From the IMG/VR virus record IMGVR_UViG_3300032073_000258, positions 1 to 23,533 of that record: a DNA stretch of 23,533 nt. One strand, 5' to 3'. Below are positions 15,111 to 21,486 of the stretch, in pieces (the first letter of the stretch is position 1; every line of letters starts with the position of its first letter). This DNA comes from a virus. Position numbers and translations under genes: made by a program. The notes beneath the pieces are model-generated. The model was given only the letters and a program-made list of their open reading frames with translations. It ran no database searches and was not told the origin of the DNA.

Positions 15111-16280
15111 ATGGCAAATTCTAAATTACTAAAAGAAGCCATCGCTGACGCTAAAGCTGTGAGAGAAACTGCAATCGCTAATGCTAAAATTGCATTAGAA
15201 GAAGCATTTGCTCCTAAACTTCAATCAATCTTATCTAAGAAACTTCAATCAGAAATGAATGAAGAAGAAGAAGATGAGGTAGAAGAACAAGTAGAAGAAG
15301 TAGCAGAAGAAGTAGGTTCATCTGATATTGGTAAGAGTGATAACTCTAAACCATCTAAAGATGCATCTGATTCATCTGATATTGCTGAAACTAAAGAAGA
15401 AGAAGACGCAGAAGAAGTATCAGAGAATGGTGAAAACGCTGAACCATCTTTAAAAGAAGAAGAAACTGAAGAAGAAGTATCTGAGGAAGTATCTGAAGAA
15501 GAAGAAGAAGAAGTTGAAGAAACTTACAAATCTGAACAAGAAGATATGGACGAAGAAGAAATCGAAGAAGATTCTCACGAAGAAGATGAGGAAGTAGACG
15601 AAGAACTAGACCTGGAAGCTATCATTAAAGAGTTAGAATCTGATATGGAAGAAGAACTCGATGATGAAGAAGAAGGTGAAGTTGAAGATATCGCAGCAGA
15701 TGCTGTTGATTCTCACGAAGATGACCATCATGAAGAAGGAGAAGAACACGAAAGTGAAGATGCTCCTAAAGATGAGGAAGTTGGAGTAGAAGAAGAAGCA
15801 GAAGATGATGAAGATATCGACTTAGATGAAATTCTAAGAGAAATGGGATACGGAGAAAAAGAACCAGCAAACGAAGGTGACCACGATGAAGAAGAAAATA
15901 AAGAGTTAGAAGAAACAAAATCTGAACTATCAGAAGCAATTTCTACTATCAAATCTTTAAAGAAAACTATCAACGAGGTAAATCTTTTAAATGCTAAACT
16001 TTTATTCGCAAATAAATTATTCCGTTCTTACAATCTAAACAACGACCAAAAGGTTAAAGTTGTAGAAACTCTTGACAGAACAAACTCTGTAAGAGAAGTG
16101 AAATTGGTTTTTAGTACACTTGCAGAATCATTGAAATTCAATGGAAACAGTAAAAAGCAAAAAATCTCAGAAGGAATAGCTTCTAAGGCATCTGCTTCAA
16201 CTGCTCCAAAGAAAGAAATAATCGAAGAGAGTACAAATGAAATCGCTAACAGATTTAAAAAGTTAGCAAACATAATTTAA
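15111..16280 (+). CDS. gp22: Prohead scaffolding (core) protein, gp22-like
   Basis: This forms the internal core on which the capsid assembles and is later degraded by gp21. It has 389 aa, longer than T4 gp22 (about 269). Residues 1-50 form a helix (MANSKLLKEAIADAKAVRET onward). Residues 51 to about 275 are an extreme Glu/Asp tract. The C-terminal part is a helical domain with VNLLNAKLLFANKLFRSYNL, DQKVKVVETLDRTNSVREVK and LVFSTLAESL, the conserved gp22 signature in this phage group; it ends IANRFKKLANII. Possible gp21 sites include L29-E-E31|A and L-S-E|A. The N-terminal helix next to an acidic tract resembles T4 gp67, so a gp67-gp22 fusion is possible. C-ending codons are more common than in the neighbouring unknown genes, as in the capsid gene. 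Confidence 0.92.
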   Translation: MANSKLLKEAIADAKAVRETAIANAKIALEEAFAPKLQSILSKKLQSEMNEEEEDEVEEQVEEVAEEVGSSDIGKSDNSKPSKDASDSSDIAETKEEEDAEEVSENGENAEPSLKEEETEEEVSEEVSEEEEEEVEETYKSEQEDMDEEEIEEDSHEEDEEVDEELDLEAIIKELESDMEEELDDEEEGEVEDIAADAVDSHEDDHHEEGEEHESEDAPKDEEVGVEEEAEDDEDIDLDEILREMGYGEKEPANEGDHDEEENKELEETKSELSEAISTIKSLKKTINEVNLLNAKLLFANKLFRSYNLNNDQKVKVVETLDRTNSVREVKLVFSTLAESLKFNGNSKKQKISEGIASKASASTAPKKEIIEESTNEIANRFKKLANII

Positions 16281-16308
16281 TTTATTAACAATAAGGAGAG
16301 AAATAAAA

Positions 16309-17919
16309 ATGGCAAATTTTGATTTATCTAAACTAACAGAAGGAAAGAACCCACAATCTGTAATGCTCGAGGAAACAAGAGGATTAAAGAGCAAATGGGA
16401 AAACACTGGACTTCTTGAAGGTTTAAAAGAAAGAGACAGTCATCAGATGGCTGTTCTTTTAGAGAACCAAGCAAAACAATTGCTTGATGAAGCTAACTCT
16501 ACATCCGCTGGAAGTGGAAACGAAGAGTGGAGTGGTGTAGCTTTACCATTGGTAAGACGTATCTTCGGTGAAATAAGTGCGAAGGAATTCGTTTCTGTTC
16601 AACCGATGAACTTACCATCAGGTCTAATATTTTATTTAGACTTTAAATATAACAACGGTCAGTTCGGTGGAGCTAACTATTCTGGGTCATCTATCTATGG
16701 TGGTGATGGTTCAGATTTAGGTTCTACTAATGTAGCTAAAAACGGTCTTTATGGAGACGGTAGATTTGGTTACACACAACCTGACAATAACAAGTTTATC
16801 GCAAAAGCTGACGCAACTGTTGCATCTGCTTCTGTATATGATGACTTAAACTATGATGGAAGATATACTGCTTCTGTTGCTGCTGGAAACATTTTCAAAG
16901 TAACAATCGCAAAATCTGATATTGATAGTTCTGCTGATAACGACGGTATCAGAAGTTTTACTTTAACAACTAACTCTGGTTCATTTATAGATGAAAATCT
17001 TAGTGCATTCAACAAGGTTGATGGTGCTAATTATGTATTCTTCTATTCTGGTTCAGAAAAAGTACAAGATGTTGAAGTAAATTATTCTAAACTTAACTCT
17101 GCAGGAGATAGAGGTGATTTTGAAGATAGAGATGCTATCTTAAACACATCTGGTTCTTCAGGAACTGCATTAGATATTCCAGAAATCGACCTAGAGTTGA
17201 AATCTGAGGCTATCGTTGCTAAGACTAGAAAACTAAAAGCAGTTTGGACGCCTGAGTTAGCTCAAGACCTTAATGCTTATCACTCAATTGATGCTGAAGC
17301 TGAATTAACTTCTATGTTATCTGAGTACATCTCATTAGAGATTGACCTAGAAATCTTAGATTTATTAAGAAGCAATGCGTTAACTAAAGAGTACTGGTCA
17401 GTTAACATCGGTGAAGAATGGAATGGTGCTGGTTGGACTGCAGCTTCTACGGGACTTGCATACCAAAAGAACACTTGGTTCCAGACTCTTGGTACGAAAC
17501 TTAACAAAGTTTCTAACAAGATTCACCAATTAACACTTAGAGGTGGAGCGAACTTCGTAGTTGCTTCTCCAGATGTATGTACTATCTTAGAATCTATCCC
17601 AGCTTTCTCTGTGAATGCTGATAAAGATTCTGGACAGTTCGCAGCTGGTGTATCAACTGTTGGTTCACTTGCAAACAGATATACAGTATATAAGAATCCT
17701 TACCAAACTAATAACGAAATCCTTATGGGCTTCAAAGGTAGTAACTTCTTAGAAACTGGAGCTGTTTATGCACCATATGTTCCACTTATCATGACTCCAT
17801 TAGTATATGACCCTCAAAACTTCACACCAAGACGTGGCGTTATGACGAGATATGCTAAGAAGATGGTAAGACCTGAATTCTATGGTAAAGTTTTAATCAA
17901 AGATATACAGAATGTATAA
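16309..17919 (+). CDS. gp23: Major capsid protein, gp23-like
   Basis: This is the HK97-fold subunit that forms the head shell. It has 536 aa; T4 gp23 has 521. A clear aaggagag lies 9 nt before the ATG. The first 61 residues form a helical N-terminal region comparable to the 65-residue propeptide of T4; the best cleavage site is L59-D60-E61|A62 (nt 16491/16492). Beyond it, LVRRIFGEISAKEFVSVQPM followed by NLPSG aligns with MVRRAIPNLIAFDICGVQPM of gp23, and RKLKAVWTPELAQDLNAYHS aligns with RQLKAAYSIELAQDLRAVHG, followed by DAEAELTSMLS. The C-terminal region shows YAPYVPLIMTPLVYDPQNFT and FTPRRGVMTRYAKK. A Ser/Asp/Gly-rich stretch at about 100-290 is the variable surface part. An intrinsic terminator follows. 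Confidence 0.97.
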   Translation: MANFDLSKLTEGKNPQSVMLEETRGLKSKWENTGLLEGLKERDSHQMAVLLENQAKQLLDEANSTSAGSGNEEWSGVALPLVRRIFGEISAKEFVSVQPMNLPSGLIFYLDFKYNNGQFGGANYSGSSIYGGDGSDLGSTNVAKNGLYGDGRFGYTQPDNNKFIAKADATVASASVYDDLNYDGRYTASVAAGNIFKVTIAKSDIDSSADNDGIRSFTLTTNSGSFIDENLSAFNKVDGANYVFFYSGSEKVQDVEVNYSKLNSAGDRGDFEDRDAILNTSGSSGTALDIPEIDLELKSEAIVAKTRKLKAVWTPELAQDLNAYHSIDAEAELTSMLSEYISLEIDLEILDLLRSNALTKEYWSVNIGEEWNGAGWTAASTGLAYQKNTWFQTLGTKLNKVSNKIHQLTLRGGANFVVASPDVCTILESIPAFSVNADKDSGQFAAGVSTVGSLANRYTVYKNPYQTNNEILMGFKGSNFLETGAVYAPYVPLIMTPLVYDPQNFTPRRGVMTRYAKKMVRPEFYGKVLIKDIQNV

Positions 17920-17943
17920 TCTAGTTTAATACTTATTTTTATT

Positions 17944-17972
17944 AAAGGGGGTGATTTTTCATCCCCTTTTTT
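17944..17972 (+). terminator. Strong intrinsic terminator after the capsid gene
   Basis: AAAGGGGGTGA (17944-17954) pairs with TCATCCCCTTT (17959-17969) around a TTTT loop, giving 11 pairs including one G-T, and a T run follows. It would end the scaffold-capsid transcript 25 nt after the stop codon. Confidence 0.92.
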
Positions 17973-17979
17973 ATTGTCT

Positions 17980-17989
17980 TATATTTATA
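17980..17989 (+). promoter_or_regulatory. Candidate late promoter, TATATTTATA
   Basis: This exact copy of the motif starts 7 nt after the capsid terminator and 32 nt before the gp13 start, with aaaggagag between. A promoter is needed here if the terminator is efficient, which makes this the best supported copy. Confidence 0.55.
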
Positions 17990-18021
17990 GATGGTAAACT
18001 ATATAAAGGAGAGACAAAAAC

Positions 18022-19173
18022 ATGAGTACATTAACATACTGGACAGGTTCGGTTTCAACCGATATTTCGGGTTCAACACCATTTGGTATCTATGATAATG
18101 ATTCCACATTCCAATCCGATGGCCCTAAAGTAGCCAATTGGTGTGCTAGAAGGATGGGGTATCCGATTATAGATGTAGAATTACTTGATTTAAATTTTTA
18201 TGCTTGTTTTGAAGAAGCAGTATCAGAATATGGTGCACAAATAAATCAATTTAACATAAGAAATAACTTAGGGTCTGTATTAGGTAAACCTACTGGTTCA
18301 AATCTAACACATCAACAAGTTGCAGGTTCACCACTACCTCACACAATAAAATTATCAGAATCATATGGTACATATGCAAATGTAGGTGGTAGAACTGATA
18401 TTAAAAAAGGATATGTTGAAACAAATCCTTATACACAATCATACGATTTACAATCTTTATGGGCAGATGTTAGTGAAAGTAACAAAAGATTAGATGTAAC
18501 AAAAGTATTTTACGAAGGTACACCATCAATTAATAGATTCTTTGACCCTTATTCAGTAAGTGGACAAGGAACACTTAACTTAGTTGATGAATTCGGATTC
18601 GGTTCATTCTCACCAGCAGCACAATTTATGTTGATGCCTATATTTGAAGATTTACAGAGATTTCAACACATTGAATTTAATGACCAAATAAGAAAATCAG
18701 CATTTACATTTAATATAGTAAACAATAAATTACAAATATGGCCAAGACCAACTTCATCTTATAAACTTTGGTTTGAATATCTCGTAAAAGATGAGTATGA
18801 TAATAATTCAACAGTAGTAACACCAGGAGTAGTTGCAGATTATTCAAACATTGGATATGATTTTATGACTTACTCTCAAATAAACGATGTTGGTAAACAA
18901 TGGATTAGAAAATATTCATTAGCATTGGCAAAAGAGTTACTAGGTGCAGTTAGAGAAAAATATTCTACTGTTCCAATACCAGGTTCAGAAGTTTCTTTAG
19001 ATGGAGCTGCATTAAGAGCAGAAGCACAAACAGAAAAAGATGCTTTAGTAGAACAATTAAGAGAAAATTTAGAAGAAGTATCTAATAAAGTTAGATATCA
19101 AACAGAAGCTGAAAATGCTGAAAACCAACAGAAGTTAATGGAAAAAGTTCCAATTAACATTTATATAGGATAA
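18022..19173 (+). CDS. gp13: Neck / head-completion protein, gp13-like
   Basis: This is one of the two neck proteins that close the filled head and make the site for tail joining. It has 383 aa; T4 gp13 has 309. Two parts match T4 gp13 well. Near the N-terminus, VANWCARRMGYPIIDVELLD with FYACFEEAVSEYG corresponds to [20 protein letters not shown] with IYDCIQRALELYG. Near the C-terminus, KQWIRKYSLALAKELLGAVR, PGSEVSLDGAALRAEAQTEK and DALVEQL correspond to gp13 [20 protein letters not shown] and the following [25 protein letters not shown]. The middle, with RFFDPYSVSG, FGFGSFSPAAQFMLMP and EFNDQIRKSAFTFNIVNNKL, is the family's variable body. A good Shine-Dalgarno sequence and a new promoter precede it. 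Confidence 0.88.
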   Translation: MSTLTYWTGSVSTDISGSTPFGIYDNDSTFQSDGPKVANWCARRMGYPIIDVELLDLNFYACFEEAVSEYGAQINQFNIRNNLGSVLGKPTGSNLTHQQVAGSPLPHTIKLSESYGTYANVGGRTDIKKGYVETNPYTQSYDLQSLWADVSESNKRLDVTKVFYEGTPSINRFFDPYSVSGQGTLNLVDEFGFGSFSPAAQFMLMPIFEDLQRFQHIEFNDQIRKSAFTFNIVNNKLQIWPRPTSSYKLWFEYLVKDEYDNNSTVVTPGVVADYSNIGYDFMTYSQINDVGKQWIRKYSLALAKELLGAVREKYSTVPIPGSEVSLDGAALRAEAQTEKDALVEQLRENLEEVSNKVRYQTEAENAENQQKLMEKVPINIYIG

Positions 19174-19176
19174 ATT

Positions 19177-19632
19177 ATGGCTAGGTTTACAGGTCCAAAT
19201 GATATAACTCTTTTCAAACACTTTTCAGAAGAGTTAGTAGAAGATATAGTTACCACCACAATTCAGTTATTTAAACTTTCAATACATGAAAGTGTAACTA
19301 ATTTGTATGGTGAATCATTAGGTAAGCAATATATTCAAGGAGTTTCTGTAAATTGTTTAATAGAAAGAAGTGATTCGGAAGCAAACTATGAAGGATTTGG
19401 ATTTGATAAATCTCAAACTGTTGAATATAGATTTAACAGACATACTTTAGAAGAAAAAGAATTATATCCTGAGATAGGTGATGTAATATTTCACAATAAT
19501 GGATATTTTGAAATCGATAATGTAAGAGAAGATTATATGTTGGCAGGTAGAACTGATTCTAAGTTCTCAATAACTTGTTCAACATTTATGATGAGACGTT
19601 CTCAACTTAATATAGAACAAAGGGCAGTATAA
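19177..19632 (+). CDS. gp14: Neck protein, gp14-like
   Basis: This 151-aa protein starts 3 nt after gp13 and overlaps the next start (TAATG). It is shorter than T4 gp14 (256 aa). The best matching block is TVEYRFNRHTLEEKELYPEI then GDVIFHNNGYFEIDNVREDY, which corresponds to the gp14 stretch with [20 protein letters not shown]. Position between clear gp13 and gp15 homologues supports the assignment. Gp14 assembles with gp13 below the portal and, in T4, contacts the neck and whiskers. Residues 95-135 look beta-rich; the N-terminus is helical. An N-terminal FTGPNDITLFKHFSEELVED takes the place of the T4 start region. The identification is good but less certain than for gp13. Confidence 0.72.
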   Translation: MARFTGPNDITLFKHFSEELVEDIVTTTIQLFKLSIHESVTNLYGESLGKQYIQGVSVNCLIERSDSEANYEGFGFDKSQTVEYRFNRHTLEEKELYPEIGDVIFHNNGYFEIDNVREDYMLAGRTDSKFSITCSTFMMRRSQLNIEQRAV

Positions 19633-20783
19633 TGAGAGAATCAAAAAATACACAAGAACCATTCGGAGGTAATAAACAAAAAAATAGAGCTGAAGATATT
19701 TCTTTACCTAAAAAAGAAAATTTCTCAGTAACTCTCTATGATGTTGATTTAGCAATCATGGAATACATGAGAGATGTGGTTTTGCCTGAATTAGATGAAG
19801 ATGGAACAAAAATAAAAGTACCAGTCCTATATGGTAATCCAGAAAGATGGAAATCTGCAAGGAAAGATGGTGTTTTAAGAGATGTTAGAGGAAGATTACA
19901 GTTACCACTCGTAATGTATAAAAGAAACTCAATAGAGAGAGATGCTGCATCCAATTCTATTAACAGATATTTATCGTATCCAACATATCAAAAATATAAT
20001 AAAAAGAATAAGTACGATAAATTCAGTTTAATGAATGGAGTACAACCGAATACACAAAATTATAATATAACAGTACCTGATTATGTTAGTATAACATATG
20101 AAGTAATGGTATGGACATCATTTACAGAGCATATGAATAAAATTGTTGAACAATATCAATATGCTACTGATGATTATTGGGGAGATAAGGATAAATTTAA
20201 GTTTAGAGTAAGAATTGATTCATTTGATAATCAAACTGAAGTAGGACAAGGTTCTGAGAGAATAGTTCGTACTACTTTTAATATGGTTGCAAATGCTTAC
20301 CTTCTACCTGAACAATTTAACAAGAAAGAAACTAATATTTTATCTTTCGGCCCTAAAAAAATAGTAATAGGTTTAGAAACTGATATGACAGGTGGAGAAC
20401 TTACATATACAAAACCTAAAATGATTAATGAATATGCAGATATATTAAATTACTTATCATTAAGAGGTGCATCTTCTGGTTCATACCTAGACGATGATAC
20501 ATTTGAAGTTAAAAATGTTGAAGTTCCTCAAACTCCACCATCTTTAGTAAGTTCATTTGATAATACACGAAGATTTACAATCTATATAAATGGAGTAAAT
20601 GTTCCATCTGCAAAATGGAGTACAGAAGTTAGTGGTAGTAGTTTATTAGTAAACTTTAATACAGGTTCTTTATCAGAAGGAGGTTCATATCCTGATGATT
20701 TAATAACAACAGCAACAGAATTAGGTTATCACTTGACTGGAAGTGATGAATTTGGTATAACAGGTAAATTTATTGAACTATGA
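19632..20783 (+). CDS. gp15: Tail terminator / sheath stabiliser, gp15-like, with C-terminal beta-module
   Basis: This protein caps the tail and joins it to the neck. It has 383 aa; T4 gp15 has 272. Residues 30-230 match gp15: IKVPVLYGNPERWKSA against IRVPITYASKEHF; RLQLPLVMYKRNSI against LPRINLHLVDFSY; then VSITYEVMVWTSFTEHMNKI with VEQYQYA against MIYELSIFTRYEDDMFQIVEQ; and FRVRIDSFDN with RTTFNMVANAYLLP against IKIVLMSAAID with LTFEVNGWMYPP. Residues from about 295 are an added domain that begins VEVPQTPPSLVSSFDNTRRF and carries FTIYINGVNVPSAKW (315-329). This domain resembles the next two small proteins. It overlaps the neighbouring genes by 1 nt and 4 nt. Confidence 0.83.
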   Translation: MRESKNTQEPFGGNKQKNRAEDISLPKKENFSVTLYDVDLAIMEYMRDVVLPELDEDGTKIKVPVLYGNPERWKSARKDGVLRDVRGRLQLPLVMYKRNSIERDAASNSINRYLSYPTYQKYNKKNKYDKFSLMNGVQPNTQNYNITVPDYVSITYEVMVWTSFTEHMNKIVEQYQYATDDYWGDKDKFKFRVRIDSFDNQTEVGQGSERIVRTTFNMVANAYLLPEQFNKKETNILSFGPKKIVIGLETDMTGGELTYTKPKMINEYADILNYLSLRGASSGSYLDDDTFEVKNVEVPQTPPSLVSSFDNTRRFTIYINGVNVPSAKWSTEVSGSSLLVNFNTGSLSEGGSYPDDLITTATELGYHLTGSDEFGITGKFIEL

Positions 20784-21109
20784 TAAAGGATTTAAAAAAA
20801 TTACTTCAACAAATACACGAACCTGATTCTATTCAGCTATCAGAACACGATGGCTCGCACCCAATATTCCATATATTTAAACTATCTAATTCAAAATTTA
20901 AAGATTTAGATTTACAATTAAGAAAATTTAGACCCGAGCACGCAAGATTTGATATATTTATAAATGGCCAGTATATTTTAGAAAATGACTACATCTTTAT
21001 ACAAGATAATAAAGATATCTTAATAAAATTTAAAAAGGCTAACTTCGATTATACACTTGGTTCAAGTGACGAAGTGTTTATTAAAGGAGATATTGAGATA
21101 GATGGCTAA
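20780..21109 (+). CDS. Small neck-region protein with INGxxxxxxxY beta-module (first copy)
   Basis: This 109-aa protein overlaps gp15 by 4 nt (ATGA). Residues 1-50 are a helical, charged lead with IHEPDSIQLSEHDGSHPIFH. Residues 57-107 form a beta-module beginning FDIFINGQYILENDY, followed by an Ile-rich strand (DILIKFKKA) and ending DEVFIKGDIEIDG. The same order of elements occurs at the gp15 C-terminus and in the next gene. Comparable I-N-G modules occur in phage tail and fibre proteins, where they mediate oligomerisation or attachment. I infer a small structural protein that decorates the neck or tail tip. The gene encloses, at 20953-20962, a copy of the promoter-like motif that is explained by its codons. 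Confidence 0.75.
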   Translation: MIKDLKKLLQQIHEPDSIQLSEHDGSHPIFHIFKLSNSKFKDLDLQLRKFRPEHARFDIFINGQYILENDYIFIQDNKDILIKFKKANFDYTLGSSDEVFIKGDIEIDG

Positions 21110-21485
21110 GATTTTAAGTAAAAGTAGAAAAAAACCTGATATTGTTGTACCACACAGCAACAAATCACTAACAAACTCATTAATTAACGATGTTATTAAT
21201 GATTTTTTCATATACAGACACACTCCAGATTCATTAAATCTTGATGGTGTACTCTTTACTTTAACTTTAAACAATAAAAAATTTGTATATCAAGAAATAA
21301 AACTTGATAAAGACCATGATTATGTAGATATTTATTTACAAGGTACATTTGTTCCTAGTAATACTTATAGTATAGTAGAAAGTGGTAACAATATAGTTAT
21401 AACATTTAATCAAACAATAACTTTAGACCCTGGCTCAATAGTAGTTAGTGATTTTGAAGTTAGAGGAAAAATAGTGAACATATAA
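21102..21485 (+). CDS. Small neck-region protein with beta-module (second copy)
   Basis: This 127-aa protein overlaps the previous gene by 8 nt. The N-terminal 45 residues are basic, then helical (LTNSLINDVINDFFIYRHTP). From about residue 52 it is beta-rich: FTLTLNNKKFVYQEIKL, then VDIYLQGTFVPSNTY (75-89), NNIVITFNQTITLDPGS and a final DFEVRGKIVNI. Aligned by eye, the block matches gp15 residues 315-380 and residues 57-107 of the preceding protein in strand order and in the final (I/V)-x-G-(K/D)-(F/I)-x-(E/N) ending. It is probably a paralogue of its neighbour, arisen by tandem duplication. It ends 1 nt before the long fibre gene, so the two are likely translated together and may form one complex. 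Confidence 0.75.
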   Translation: MAKILSKSRKKPDIVVPHSNKSLTNSLINDVINDFFIYRHTPDSLNLDGVLFTLTLNNKKFVYQEIKLDKDHDYVDIYLQGTFVPSNTYSIVESGNNIVITFNQTITLDPGSIVVSDFEVRGKIVNI

Positions 21486-21486
21486 T

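Noticed and set aside
15241-15900. Glu/Asp-rich tract as low-complexity artefact or frameshift
   Set aside because: The frame is continuous, codons vary (GAA/GAG/GAT/GAC), and acidic tracts are normal in gp22/gp67 core proteins.
20953-20962. TATATTTATA inside the small beta-module gene
   Set aside because: It encodes the conserved D-I-F-I motif and no transcript boundary is evident nearby.
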